Positions 20,641-32,988 of a stretch of 64,000 nt of DNA are shown here, piece by piece. Every line of letters begins with the position of its first letter. Within the stretch, counting starts at the first letter, position 1. Origin of the DNA: Vigna angularis (taxonomy: Eukaryota > Streptophyta > Magnoliopsida > Fabales > Fabaceae); NCBI RefSeq assembly GCF_016808095.1, contig NC_068977.1, positions 1-64,000 on the forward strand. The letters are read 5' to 3'. Position numbers and translations under genes: made by a program. The notes under the pieces were generated by a model. It saw nothing but the letters and a program-made list of their open reading frames with translations, was not told the origin of the DNA and did no database searches.

Positions 20641-22249
20641 GATATTCTAATTGGTGTGGTCAGATGCATATTAGAAAAGATTTTTTTTATGTAAAATTCA
20701 ATGTACTTTAATTACTCTGTAAATTCAAAAGTCTTATAATCTTTTATTACCTTGGGTAACACCTAAAAATTTATTGGCTACATCTAGAGGGTTGATTTAT
20801 AAACTTCAGAATTTTATAAACATATGTTTACAAGTTTTACGAAAAAAATGCTTGTTGTTTAATTTGAAATTGGTAATTTTGATTGAATTAACATCACTAC
20901 AATTACAAAAAATGTGTGTATATAAAATAATTTATCACCTTTATCAATCAAGAGAGTTGAGCAAAAATTATTCTATATATCAAGAAACAAAATTAAGTAT
21001 TGTTTCAATTTAGACGGTAAAATTGAGTGAATATTATAACAAAGTTCTAACAAATTCTTTTTTAATATTATAATATATATAATAAAAAAAATAAACTCAG
21101 TTATCTTTTGCTAAAATATTTCTTTCATTTAAGATCTTAACTAAATAAAAAAAAAATTATAAGAGTTAAGCCCAATTAAGCCCATATAATTTGATCAGGT
21201 TTTCATCGATCATCTATCTTGGAGTATTGGGTCAAATTCCTGACGATCCAGATGGTACATAGATCCCAGTGTTGAGCTAGAGTGTATGAAACGTCTGAAA
21301 AAGTTCGTTAAGTCTATTTTGAATACTTTCTTATCAAACTTTTTCACTTATTTTGTTTTAATTAGTTATCTTGTTTTATCAATTTTAAATTTGGTGTCAT
21401 CTCCTCGCACAATCGCTTTAGTTTTCTATCTAGTGCTTCACTTTCTCTAGTGTCATCTTTTGGTACGTTTCTCCTTTAGTGTTCGTCTCTAGCTATGTAA
21501 TAATTTATAACTTTATTTATTTTTCTTGTAAAATTAAGAACTTATTGGTTTTATTTTAGCTTACCAATGAATGACAACCAATCGTGTCATACTTGATTTA
21601 AATTGACCTTTTAGGTCGGCCCACTAATGCAAAAAAAGAGTTTTCAACGTTGTTAGAAAAGTAGTCCCTATATCTCAAGTCAAGAAGGGGGTAAATTGAA
21701 TTTCAAAAGTTTTATAAATCTTTAAAGAATCTTGAAATCACTGATAAAAGGTGTTTGAATCAATCAAGTAAAGAAATATAAAGAAAGACTAAAAACACAA
21801 AGATTTATACTTGTTCAATTCTCACAAGCCTACATCCAATCTTCCCTCAACAACCTTAGTTGGGGGAGGGGGGAATCCACTAATCAAGATTTGAGTCCAA
21901 GAATACAATGATACACTCAATGTTATCCTTACCACACTCAAATCTTAACACAATCAATACAATAGAGGATACACTCACTCTCACACTTGGCCTACCCAAC
22001 ACAGGTATCAAATCATACACAAAGTATAAGAACCTAATGAGATTACACTCAAGTAGTGCAGAAATATCAGAACAAGTAAGCTCTAGTGAGTCTTGATGGG
22101 TTTCTTGATTCCTTCTTCACCAATGTAACTTCAAAACCTCAAAGAACTCTTCTTGAGAATGCTTGTACTCAACTCAAAGAGAATGCTAGTATATGTCAAT
22201 CAAAACGTTAAAGAGTCACGACTCCAATCTGATTTATATAGAAAATCAG
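20641..22249. other. Intergenic AT-rich DNA
   Basis: Upstream of the MMP gene, then AT-rich sequence with no convincing coding frame. 21550-22249 reads like degenerate retroelement non-coding sequence, but no termini were identified. Confidence 0.45.
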
Positions 22250-22670
22250 ATTATGTCTCAGTTTAATCGATTAGATTAATAACGTAATCGATTATGCTTT
22301 TTTTTCTGTTTTAATTGATTAGATCACTTATATAATTGATTAATTTGACACTTATGCCTTATACTGCTTCTATCAACTAAACTAACAGATTAGGTTATTG
22401 GCATAATGGATTAGACTAATGTTTCTGTTTTAATCGACTATGCCATTTATGTAATCGATTAAAGTATCATTATGCCTTGTTTCACTTCATTTCACATAGT
22501 CTAACATATTAGATTATCTGCATAATAGATTATGCCTAACTTTTTTTTAATCGATTATGCTACTTATGTAATCAATTATAACATACAGTTTTGTCCTGAT
22601 TTTGCTTCCTATGTGTTCTTACTTCTTTTAATGGATTAGATTACTTATGTAATCGATTAATACTACCAAA
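22250..22670. repeat. Degenerate AATCGATTA-rich tandem repeat
   Basis: At least six irregular units pair a (T)AATCGATTA core with a second TGTAATCGATTA about 20-25 bp later and with text such as CACTTATGCCTT. The spacing is uneven. It is probably part of an old transposable element; no ends found. Confidence 0.6.
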
Positions 22671-25600
22671 ATTATATATTCATGACTTGTTTAAGCCTAT
22701 TTCACTTATCTACACATGATCTATACATCTAGCATAAACATGTTTAATGTTTTAAACATTTATTCACCAATTATGTTGTGCAAGAATAATTAAAACACTT
22801 TCTATTCATTATTAACCACTCATTATCAAAAACTAATATGAGTGGAGTCTAATGTTCCCCTATCAACACAGGTGATCAATTGGTGATGTTTAACAAGTCC
22901 CTGTAGTAAAAAAAAACTCATGGTGACAAATTTGCAATTTTAGTGAACTTTTAAACAACGGTTATTTAAATAATCGTCTTTAAAAGTGAAAATGATGACA
23001 ATTATAGAAAGAACCATCGTTAAAAATGCAGTACTTTCAATAATCCTCTGAAGACAAACGTGGTTTAATAAGAATATCAACGGGAATAGTTTTTTCGTTG
23101 GTCATTCCAAGGGCTTCTCTCATATCAATAGCTTCATTAGGTTTATTAAATATTTCAAAAGAGTGCAAAAAATTAGCTAAAGTTAAATAAATCATGTTAA
23201 GACCAAAGGATATTCCTGGATATATTCTTTTGCCACTTCCAAATAGTAATAACTCAAAATTTTGACCCTTAACATCAACATATCTCTGAGTAATAATGAA
23301 CATTTTTGGTTTGAAAACTTCAATGGATCCAATCAAATATTAGGATCAATTTGGATCTTCGACAAGTTTGTGATTAATCGAGTTCTCTTTTTTATATAAT
23401 AGTCACCTAACATGCAATCTTTTTGTGAATTCATGAGGTGTTGAGAGAGGTCTTGGTAGATACAATCTCAGTGTCTCTTTCACTACTGCTTGAAGGTACA
23501 CTAACTTGTTCACATCTGACTCATTTATGAATCTCTCTTTTCCAGTTTGAGCGTTGATATCTTCTTTTACCTTTTTTAATATAAGAGGATTTTCCAATAA
23601 GAAACATATTACTCATTGTAAGAGTGGTTGTGCTTGTATAAGTGGTGTGAGACCTTGGAAAATTAACCCATAATTATCTGTCTAATCTGTCTTTAATGCA
23701 CTGCTGAGTCACCTGGCTGCTTCCTTAAATGCACCGCGCCACACACTCAGTCTCATTAAAACGCACTCACACAATCTGACGCACGCCGGCCAAGTGTCAC
23801 TTTGGAACCTTCTGAATCTGAAGTGGGGGTGCAGGTGTCAGCAGAAGAGCGCACGTCCGTTTTGGGGCATGGGCAACACAGAAAAATCGTTTTCTGAAAA
23901 ACTCTGCTCATTCTCTGCACGCTCCTTCTTCTTCCTCAGAACTCAACCTCCATTTTTTCTCCACCTTCTCTCTAGAAAACATTCAACTTCTCTCTACTGT
24001 TACTCACCCATTTCTTCTCCTTTCAACATTCAGAACCGTAGGAACGTTCCCTGCGCCGTGAGCTTCCATTTGAACCGAACAGTTTTCAGATCTGAAACGG
24101 GTAAGTTTCCCTTCAGTAGTTCGTTCTTAGGTTTTCTGAAAAACTAGGTCTTTGGCTGCATGCAAGTATTTAGTCTGAGTATATCGATTCTTCTTGTGGT
24201 TAGATTGATTGGAATAGTAAGCGATCGTTACTGCTAGAGAATGAACGTTGGACGAGTCTCCATTCTTTCGTATTAAACGTTGCAGTCATCAATCCGGGTA
24301 AGGGAAGCTTAGTAATTTAATTAATACTTGTGTGTTGTATGTAAGCATGATATGAACTGAATGTATGAGATGTATGCGGATTGTGTAGGCATGAACGAAC
24401 GTTATTGTACTGGATGAATAGAGTATATGTTGGTTGAAATGTATGTTTATGGTTGATACGTATGAATATGAGATGAGCTATAAATTTGAGGTATGAATGA
24501 TAAATGTGAATCATATAAAGTCTGGAAATTGAGATTGATATGAAGTATAAAGTATGAACTGATATGTTGAAAATTGTTAAATTGAACTAGATGAAAATCT
24601 GAAATATGAAGTCCTTGCTATGATAAAATACGTTCGTCATCGTACGGTCTTATACCGTTCGGTTTCTAATCAATTGCTTAAAAAGGAATTCTTTCATTTG
24701 GAAAGAATTCTGATCGAGAACGAACGACCAGTGAAGTGCTATGTTTGAGCGTTCGGCTCAACTTAGTCTTACCGTATTCTTCAAATTAAATAATAAAGTA
24801 TTTCAATCGTCAGTCTTAAAATTTGTAATGCTCGGTCTTATACCAAGCGTTCGTCGTGAGAAGCGCTCGGTCTGATACTGAGCGTTCGTCTTAATTAATT
24901 ATCGGTATTATATCTAGCGTTCGTCCTAAGTAGTGTTCGGTCTTATATCGAACGCTCGTCCTTACTTTGATTTCTAAACGAGCGTAAATAGCGTTCGTCC
25001 AAATTATTAGTAAATGTATATTATCACGTTCGGTCATTGACTGGCAGTCAATCCCTTTAAACAAGTCGTTCTCAGTATAGTTAATTATTTTCTCCTGTTG
25101 TGTCTTTATCCATTTGGATTCGACCTCGAGTCTTATACCTAAATTAATTCTGAACATTTATTTTATATCTCTAAGAGTCGGTTCATTCAACTGATTCGAG
25201 TAGCATTGACGTTCGTCATATAAGTATGTGTTGACCTATTCTGATTGACAACGAATCTTCTAAATATAGTCTTTAGCGTTCGTCTTCGTCCTTCAGAAGT
25301 ATGAACGTTCGTTATTTTATACCTTTGAAACTAAAGATGAAAATGATGATAAATTATAAGACTTTGCAGTGCAAACACTATATTGAGTGATTATGAGTTT
25401 ATGGAATTTGAACGAGCGTTCCAGGGAGGAATGACTCTTATATTTATTAAATATTAAATTTGGTAAAGTATGACTGTGGATAAGTTAAGACTCGTTGTCC
25501 ATCCTGATGTTCCGTGAGTACTCATCCTCATGTAGAGGGGGTAGGTCATGTGTGGGAACGGCAGGAGGTCCTTAGTCCATAAGTTAACATGGGCGACGTA

Positions 25601-25712
25601 AGAACGGACTAACCTCGAGTGACAGCTGTGGAGTGTATTTCAGTTACTACATCACTCGGGTGCAAGGACGCTTGTAACTACACAGATTCATACAGTCCGG
25701 ACGATCGGTCTA

Positions 25713-25713
<1 letters not shown>

Positions 25714-25769
<56 letters not shown>
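25714..25769. repeat. (TA)n microsatellite in solo LTR copy 2
   Basis: About 28 TA units, the counterpart of 2815-2873. Confidence 0.97.
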
Positions 25770-25772
<3 letters not shown>

Positions 25773-25943
25773 CTGATGATGTTTTATATGTTGAGTTATG
25801 TGCTTGTGTGGATTGAAATGTTATTGTATATGTTGATGTATAAATTAAATTACCTAAGCTTACCCTTTCGTTTTCCTTGTGTTGCCTGTTGTCGTTGTAC
25901 GTTCGTCTTGTCATTGCAATGATCATCCGTGTGGATGTGAGCA

Positions 25944-26033
25944 GATGGAGGTGCGTCACTTGAAGAAATGCTAGAAGAAGAAAATTTGGAAGACGCGAAT
26001 CTGGTGGAAGTGAAAGTTAAAGCCGAGCCTTAG
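25944..26033 (+). other. Conserved acidic open frame in LTR copy 2
   Basis: Counterpart of 3045-3134, with 29 codons plus TAG after the GAGCAG acceptor-like site. It differs from copy 1 by one missense change (VEVEVK to VEVKVK). Confidence 0.45.
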
Positions 26034-27110
26034 AGCGCTCGTTAAGTTTTAGATTAATAGACGTTCGTTTTGTTTTTTTTTTAACGTTCGGTTAAGTTTT
26101 GTAAAACCGTTCGTCTTTGAACTCTTCGTTTTTGGTTGTAATTGTAATTATCCCCGTACTTAAGTCGTTCGACTTTTTGAACCTCGTTTGTTAATGTTAA
26201 GACTGCATTTGTTTACTGTTAAATATAATTAATTCTAATTTATAGTTATTACTGTATTTTGGGATGTTACAAGTGGCATCCAAGAGAATGCCTGCAAATC
26301 AAGTGCAAGTTCTATAATTAAGAGAAATGCTAGGAAAACAAAAATTCTACTTGTAAATTAGTTTCTATTAATATTAAAATATAAGTAGCTAAAATTTTGG
26401 TAATGATATTAGAGATTAATTAACACTATAATTTATAAATCAATTATAAATTTTATTAATAATAGAGATTATGTTAGATATTGATAAATTTTATTTTCTA
26501 AAATAGTGTTTAAACTAGTCAATATAATAATTAATTATATTTATTTCTAAATTATTTGTTATTTAATTTCTTATAATGAATTAATTTTTTAAAGAAATTA
26601 ATTTAAGTGATTTTTTGTTATTTAAGTTATTTAATTTTTAATTATTTGTTAGGATATTTTTCTGGAAGAAAAAATCTAATTAGAGTATTGATTCTCTAAT
26701 TTTTCAATTTAATACTTTTAAATTGACATTTGTAAAACTTGGTTTATAAATTGAGTACCACTTGTACCATGTTATCTTAATAGATTTTTGTTTAGTAAAA
26801 AAAAAATCATTCAGGAAAATTACATGTTAGAACATGAGTTTTTAGTTTAAGTTGGAGGTTTTATAAAAATGAAAAAGATAACCTATAGTAATTATAATAT
26901 AGTCACTGGGTTTTAAATATATGTGGAGGATTTAAAAGGAAAATAATATTTGGTTGTAATGAAATCTTTTTATGCAAATTAAAAAATAATACTTCAATAT
27001 ATTAATATTTTAATAGTATTTGTTTAAAATATGATGCCGATTAAAAATAATACTCCAATATATTAATATTTTAATTATATTTGTTTAAAATAGGATGAGG
27101 AGCTGCATCT

Positions 27111-28017
27111 CCATTGTAGTCCGATCAGCCATCAATGTTTTTTAATTGTTTGTTGCCGTCGAAATTATCCCTTTCAACCAATTCATTAGAGGACATTTTC
27201 AAGACGTGTTGAGTAAGGGTTTTGAATTTTTAGAGAAACCATAAAAAAGAATTTAAAAACCCACCTTAATTATTTAATTCTAGTTAAAAAAACATGAAAA
27301 TTGGAAAGCTGCAAAAAAAAAAACTTAAATAAAAAAGTTATTTGAATAATGAGTTAATTTAGACAGATTTTTCAGGGTTAGTCAATATTTCTTTTAAATT
27401 TTTATTTTAGTTTAAATAAATGAAATAAATATATCAAACCTTTAAAAAATTAAAATCAATTACTTTTATAATAATTAATTATTAAATTTTAATAAAAAAA
27501 TATCCTATATGAAAAATAAAATTTGAATTTAAAATATACCAATAAATATTAAATTTCATTATTAAATTGGATCTTAATTCCAACAAAATTATCATTCATT
27601 TCTCAAATCTAACCGTTATTATGTATTTTATTAAATTTATTTATCTTTGTTTAGGTCTAGTTATCACTATTAGAGTTTAAACAAACAAAAATTAATAATT
27701 TATTATATTGTATATTTATGCAGATAAAATTTAATTTCAAAAGTTGAAAAAAAATTATAGAGTTTGTGATCCAATTCAAATCACATCCAAAACAAATCGT
27801 GAATGGCGCACGGTTTATCCAACACCCGCTTGTCTGGCGCCCTCACAACTGACTTAGAGAAATATCTACTAAACTTAATTAATTAAATAATGCATAAAAT
27901 TCTCCTAAAAATAAGATTGAAATATATTTTTATTTAACTTATTTTACTTCTCCAACCAAATTGTTTGAGTCACAAAATTCCAACAATCTCCTTGTTCACT
28001 CAAAGTCAACATATACA
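27111..28017. other. AT-rich non-coding part of duplication copy 2
   Basis: Counterpart of 4171-5061. No gene or element termini seen. Confidence 0.6.
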
Positions 28018-28797
28018 CTAAGTTTTTTTGTCCTTGACCTTATCATCTAAAGTTTCTTTACTTTTGGAAGTCCCGATCACAATTTCTTGCTTAGTCTTTA
28101 CGTCCTTACAATATTTCACAATTTTCTCATCTACTTGTAGTTGTTCTTTTGGCTTTTCCGCATTTTCAGCTTTTGTTTTGGGAAGAGTTGTCCTATAATG
28201 CTTTTCTTCCTCTAATTTTTCTGGTTTAATTTGACTTTCACTAACTTTAATACCCACTAGCTCTATTTTCTTGTCATTCAGAGATGAAGTTCTTTTAGGT
28301 CCTCTGACATCCGTACGAACTGCAGCTTGTTTGTTGCTCTCCAAGATTTGTCTTTTGGAAAAGGCAACCTTGTTTGTTTTCCATATTACAAAGTTGCGCA
28401 TACGGGTGATTTCTCTTCTAGTTTGGGAAGCCCTTGTATCCGCATATTGTCTTCAACCTTGTGCACAACAAACTGCTCTTTATCAATCAAATTCAAAGCA
28501 AAACTCTTGTCTTTCATTCAAACTCTGAATAATTCTTTATTATCTGAATCTTTAATCATGCATGTTTTATCTTCAAATAGAACTTTATAGCATTTCTCTA
28601 GAAGTTGGCCAACACTCAACAAGTTTTGGTCAATTTCAAGAACATATAGAACATCAGTAATTAATTTCAAACCTGTGCAACCTTTGATCGCGATGGTTCC
28701 TTTGCCCTTCACTACTATTTTTGCTCCGTTTCCAATTCTGACATTTGTGTAGTAGGTTGCATCAAGATCTTTGAATAATTCTTAATCATAAGTGTCA
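28018..28797 (-). pseudogene. Copia protease/integrase remnant, copy 2
   Basis: Counterpart of 5062-5862 with the same motifs ([30 protein letters not shown] in a shifted frame, TDVRGPKRTSSLN). A one-base longer T-run near 28022 changes the end of the K/E-rich frame, and the LLEKG glycine is cysteine here. Not functional. Confidence 0.8.
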
Positions 28798-29354
28798 ACA
28801 CCCAATTTCGTCCGGGTAAATATAATTCATCACAAAAATAAATAAAAAAAAAACATAAAAAAAACAAAATGAAAAATACTATTTATTTTACTTTTTGCAC
28901 CCCCAAATTTTCTTTTAAACACTTAATCCAATGGCCCAAAATAATCTCACTTTTTTACTTCCTCACCACCCATATTTTCTTATCACACCCCATTCTCCAC
29001 ATCACCATCCACCTCACCCTCCACATCATCTACCTTTTTCATTTACTTTTTCCACATCATTTTCATATTAATTTTATATATCAACTTTTCTAATTATTCC
29101 ACTTACATTTTTTAATTATATATTCTCCATCAACATTTTTTATCCATTTTTCTCCACCTTATTTTTCCACCCACTTTTTATATTATTTCTTTCACTTATT
29201 TTCCACATTAACTTTTACTCTTCACTATATTTTATTTCACCTAATTTCTTCACCAACTTTTTATATTATTTCTTCCACTTAATTTCCACACCTAATTTCT
29301 CCACCAACTTTTTATATTATTTTTTTCACTTATTTTCCACATTAACTTTTACTA
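28798..29354. repeat. Pyrimidine-rich LTR-like fragment, copy 2
   Basis: Counterpart of 5863-6419, again beginning TGTCAACACCCAATTTCGTC. Confidence 0.5.
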
Positions 29355-31682
29355 TTCACTATCATCATGCGAAGCATCCTTAATTGGTTGATCTTCTTCC
29401 GTCAGATTAGGTTGATCTGTTTCTTCAGCCATTTCATCAAGTTGTAACTCTGGTTCGGCTTGATGAGTCTCTCCCCCTGAGTTGTTTATCACAATAGGGC
29501 TTTGATCACTTATCAGCTTAAGTGTTGGTTTCTCCACTTTCTTGATGTCTTGGATTGTCTGATCTTCAAAGAACACCACATCTCTGCTTCGAACAATCTT
29601 TCTGTTTGCAGGATCCCATAATCTGAAACCAAATTCATCTCTTGGAGAACCAAGGTATATGCACTCTTTCGCTTTAGCATCAAGCTTTGCTCTTTCATCT
29701 TTCGGAATGTGAACTGATGCCTTACATCCAAAGACTCTCAAGTTGCGATATGAGGCATTTTTACCAGACCATACTTCTTCTGGAATCTTACCGTTTAATG
29801 GTCTTGAAGGTGATAAGTTGATTAAATCAGCTGCTGTCACCACTGCCTCCCCCCAGAATGACTTGGGAAGTTTTGCGTGAGACAACATGCTCCTGACCTT
29901 CTCGGCAATCGTTCTGTTGAATCTTTCAGCTACACCATTCATCTGAGGTGTCTTGGGAGGTACTTTCTCATGTTTGATCCCATGAGTCTTGCAATAGTGC
30001 TCGAACGGACCTCTATACTCTCCACCATTATCGCTTCTCAGACATTTCAACTTTCTACCAGTTTCACGTTCAACTGAGGCGTGAAACTCCTTGAAGATTC
30101 GTAGAACTTCATCTTTTCTCTTCAATGGATAGACCCACAATTTTCTAGAGTGGTCATCAATGAAGGTAACAAAATATTGAGCACCACCAAGGGACTTTTC
30201 AGATGTTGAACAAACATCTGAGTGTACAAGATCCAAAATATGCTCTTTTCTTCTTCCATTTTCAGATCTATGGAAGGACACTCTACGCTGCTTACCTGCT
30301 AGGCAGTCTTCACATAATTCAAGTGGTTGTCCTTTTATACTTTGGAGATGATCTTTTGCAAGGATCTCTAATCCTTTCTCGCTCATGTGGCCTAGTCTTT
30401 TGTGCCACAACTCCTTACTTTCTTCTTGAGCAACATTCGTCTCTCCTTTGTATATTTTTCCTTGCATGCAGTACAAGGAGCCTTCCTTCTTGCCTCGAGC
30501 AACAATCATGCTTCCTCGGCTAAGTTTCCATTTTTCATCTCCAAACTGGTTGTTCATTCCAGCATCATCTAGCTTGCCAACTGAGATAAGGTTTAGACGC
30601 ATCTCTGGTACATGTCTTACCTCCTTCAGCACAAGTTTGTTTCCATTTTCTGTCGTCAAAGTCACTTCTCCTATGCCCACAATTTTGCTTGTGACATGAT
30701 TTCCCATCTTCACTGTTCCAAAGTCTCCTTTTTGATAGGATGAGAAGAATCCCTCATGAGGAGTAACATGGAAAGATGCTCCGGTATCTACTATCCAAGT
30801 ACAGTCATCAAAAGCAATATTTAGATAGTTTACCTCAGTGATAAGGAACACATTCTCATCATTTGATACCACCGCCGTTGTGGTCTTTTCTTCCAGCTTC
30901 TTTTTGGGATCTACCACATCAGGGTGTACAGTTCCATTCTTCTGATCTCTCTTCAGGAATCTACATTCTTGCTTCTTGTGGCCATCTTTTCCACAATAAA
31001 AGCATGTCAAACCTTTGGAACGAGACTTGAATCTTTCTCGTGACTTTTCACGTTTTCCTTTGCTTCTGTTTTCACTCCTTCCTCTATTCTCAACAACATT
31101 GGCTTCTGAGTGACTACTCGATCCCCTTTCTTTCCTTCTGAATTCTTCATTCAGTAAACTGTCTGTGATGTTATCCAGACTGAGCTTTCCATCTGGTGCT
31201 GAGTCACTGAGAGTGACCACCAATGTGTCCCAGCTCTCAGGTAGAGAACTAAGGAGTAAAAGAGCCTGTAATTCATCATCAATTTTCATATCTGCTTTCA
31301 TTAACTGGTTCACAATACCTTTGAAGGTGTTGAGATGCTCGATCATATTCTGGTCGTCAGAGTACTCCAACTTTACGAGTCGTCTAACTAGGTGAGCTTT
31401 GTTCCTGGGAGTCTTCTTTTGAATCATTGATTCAAGCTTTGTCCATAACTCATACGCATTGGTATAAGTCGATACATGCTCAAAGAGACTTCTGTCGATG
31501 TATTTCCGAATCATAGCCACTGCTTTACGATTCAGAATCTCCCAGTCTTTTTCGGTCTTCCCTTCCGGAATTTCCAGATTTGTGATCGGCTCATACAAAT
31601 CCTTGCAGTATAGATGATCTTCCATCATCGGCTTCCAGTAGGAATAATTATCCGCAGTTAGCTTGAACATGTCTCCTTCCAT
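29352..31682 (-). CDS. Truncated Copia gag-protease-integrase polyprotein
   Basis: Open minus-strand frame; the first ATG after the primer-binding site is at 31682, and a longer frame to 31733 starts at GTG. Domains in order: a Copia gag (UBN2-like) domain, a CCHC zinc knuckle (CFYCGKDGHKKQEC), an aspartic protease (IVDTGASFH), GAG-pre-integrase (LWHKRLGHMS), and an integrase core with the D-D-E pattern (HSDVC, RSDNGGEY, MNGVAERFNRT). Then comes an FGCKA...YLG C-terminal segment. It ends in an acidic linker after which RT and RNase H would follow in a full element; both are missing. The last residues read into the duplicated block. Only the 5' half survives, yet its frame has no stop, which suggests recent truncation. 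Confidence 0.9.
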   Translation of the reverse strand: MEGDMFKLTADNYSYWKPMMEDHLYCKDLYEPITNLEIPEGKTEKDWEILNRKAVAMIRKYIDRSLFEHVSTYTNAYELWTKLESMIQKKTPRNKAHLVRRLVKLEYSDDQNMIEHLNTFKGIVNQLMKADMKIDDELQALLLLSSLPESWDTLVVTLSDSAPDGKLSLDNITDSLLNEEFRRKERGSSSHSEANVVENRGRSENRSKGKREKSRERFKSRSKGLTCFYCGKDGHKKQECRFLKRDQKNGTVHPDVVDPKKKLEEKTTTAVVSNDENVFLITEVNYLNIAFDDCTWIVDTGASFHVTPHEGFFSSYQKGDFGTVKMGNHVTSKIVGIGEVTLTTENGNKLVLKEVRHVPEMRLNLISVGKLDDAGMNNQFGDEKWKLSRGSMIVARGKKEGSLYCMQGKIYKGETNVAQEESKELWHKRLGHMSEKGLEILAKDHLQSIKGQPLELCEDCLAGKQRRVSFHRSENGRRKEHILDLVHSDVCSTSEKSLGGAQYFVTFIDDHSRKLWVYPLKRKDEVLRIFKEFHASVERETGRKLKCLRSDNGGEYRGPFEHYCKTHGIKHEKVPPKTPQMNGVAERFNRTIAEKVRSMLSHAKLPKSFWGEAVVTAADLINLSPSRPLNGKIPEEVWSGKNASYRNLRVFGCKASVHIPKDERAKLDAKAKECIYLGSPRDEFGFRLWDPANRKIVRSRDVVFFEDQTIQDIKKVEKPTLKLISDQSPIVINNSGGETHQAEPELQLDEMAEETDQPNLTEEDQPIKDASHDDSE

Positions 31683-31720
31683 CTTGAGTTTCACAGGATT
31701 CTGACTTTTTCGAACCGGTA

Positions 31721-31732
31721 GCTCTGATACCA
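31721..31732 (-). other. Primer-binding site (tRNA-iMet) of Copia element
   Basis: TGGTATCAGAGC on the minus strand, one base inside the LTR. This is the standard plant Copia priming sequence. Confidence 0.9.
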
Positions 31733-31733
31733 C

Positions 31734-32320
31734 TGTTGGGAAACAGCGGTACTTGTTCCCTCCTCTACGAACCCCAAAATGGGCACTATGCAGAAGCGTA
31801 AAAATTAAAACGTAGGAAAAGAGAAAATTAACACTGGAATTTTAACGTGGAAAATCCTCTCGGAAAAAACCACGGGACCTAGTCCAGAAAAATATCTCCA
31901 CTATGAAAGTAGGATTACAGTGTTTCTCTCACTCTCTGAGGATCTCTCAATAAATATCTCACCCTCTCGGATGGTATACAAAATTCTTTGTATCACACAC
32001 TCACAAAATAGACTCTCTCTATTTTTCTCTCACACAACTGTGGCTTCACTTCTCTCTCACGTTCCCTTCTTCTCCTATGGTTTCTCACTCAAAAAAATTT
32101 GAGTGGCTTCTCTGTTGGTGTGTTGTTGCACGCTGCTTTGCTTCTCAATTTATGGAAGTGAGAAAGCCAAAACAAACAAAATGGTTGTTGAGGTGGTGAG
32201 TTGAATTTACGGAAAAGCAAGCAAAGTGGAAGACATTTTGGTGCATTATTTTGCTGATGGGGAACAATGGCTCCTGCATTTCATCGTGAAATGGGTCCCA
32301 ATATTTGTTTTATTCCAACA
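31734..32320 (-). repeat. 5' LTR of truncated Copia element
   Basis: 587 bp, beginning TGTTGGAATA at 32320 and ending CCCAACA at 31734 on the minus strand, so it has short inverted TGTTGG/CCAACA ends. It abuts the primer-binding site after one base. Confidence 0.9.
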
Positions 32321-32988
32321 CATCATTCCACTTATTTATGATTCATCATCATAGTGAGGTGATATATACTTTTTATTTCTTGTAAACTGGTGTTTTACAT
32401 CTATTAGTGTTTTAATTAGTGTGCTTTTCCATCCTTTTTTTTTTCTCATGAGGATTGTTAAAGGAAAGTGTGGTAACATAAACATTTTCAAAATAGTAAA
32501 AAAAAATCACACATAATTAGTTCATTCGAATTAATGTAAAATGTTTTGAGCAATTTTTCTTTCTCTATCTTATTGCTATTTCTTTTTATTATTATTTTAC
32601 AAAAATTCCAACTCGTTAATCAAATGTTTCAAGAAAAATCTTCGAAATCTAGTAATTGACAAAGTTATATAAAAACCACAAACTCAGCCTGTTCTTGGTA
32701 TTGAACAATCCAATTTTCTTTATAGGGACTAGATTAAACTTTTTGACAAAAAAAAAATTAACAAATGAGAAAATGGTTATTTTATCTTTTATCGATTGAA
32801 AAACCAAACGTAGTGACTTATTTATCTTTTTCTCTTGTAATCCAAAATCATTTTGTTATAATTTCAATCACTTTTAAAAAACTTGATGGTGTTACTCAAA
32901 TCACTACCAAATCAACAAAAACCAACACATTTTTATTATACATTTGACAATTATTTCACATAAATTAGTGATCAATAATATATCAATA
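32321..32988. other. Intergenic, 3' flank of second MMP gene
   Basis: AT-rich sequence between the Copia LTR and the MMP stop codon. No gene seen. Confidence 0.5.

Larger units (their letters stand above)
23646..26271 (+). mobile_element. Solo LTR, long 2.6-kb family, copy 2
   Basis: Same TGTGAGACC...GATGTTACA ends as copy 1, flanked by AGTGG at 23641-23645 and 26272-26276. It is 2626 bp, almost identical to 750-3342. One 29-bp segment near 26197-26225 (GTTAAGACTGCATTTG...) is absent from copy 1. It carries the acidic open frame at 25944-26033, in which one Glu of VEVEVK is Lys. Confidence 0.93.
23037..27110 (-). pseudogene. CYP82 P450 pseudogene, copy 2 (split by solo LTR)
   Basis: On the minus strand, 23645 to about 23037 aligns with the last exon of the CYP82 gene at 15235-17782. 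26272 to about 26291 is the remaining start of that exon and about 26292-27110 is its intron; the solo LTR interrupts the exon. Lesions are visible. The frame shifts between the 23403-23597 and 23037-23336 parts. The heme loop reads FGSGKRIYPG, so the heme-ligand cysteine is tyrosine. The C-terminus stops at RLSSEDY. Exon 1 is absent. It is a dead relative of its neighbour. Confidence 0.9.
23570..29375. repeat. Segmental duplication, copy 2
   Basis: Partner of 675-6439, same orientation, 22.9 kb downstream. It carries the same solo LTR with the same AGTGG target duplication, so the duplication followed the LTR insertion. Here the CYP82 exon continues left past the point where copy 1 meets the gap. 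On the right the copy ends at GCGAAGC (29369-29375), where a minus-strand Copia element begins. Confidence 0.95.
29376..32320 (-). mobile_element. Copia LTR retrotransposon, 3'-truncated
   Basis: Minus-strand element with an intact 5' LTR (31734-32320), a primer-binding site TGGTATCAGAGC (31732-31721, complementary to initiator tRNA-Met), gag, protease and integrase. It stops abruptly at segmental duplication copy 2 (29375), so RT, RNase H, polypurine tract and 3' LTR are gone. The flank beyond the 5' LTR begins CATCA (32321-32325); the matching target duplication is lost with the 3' end. Confidence 0.9.
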
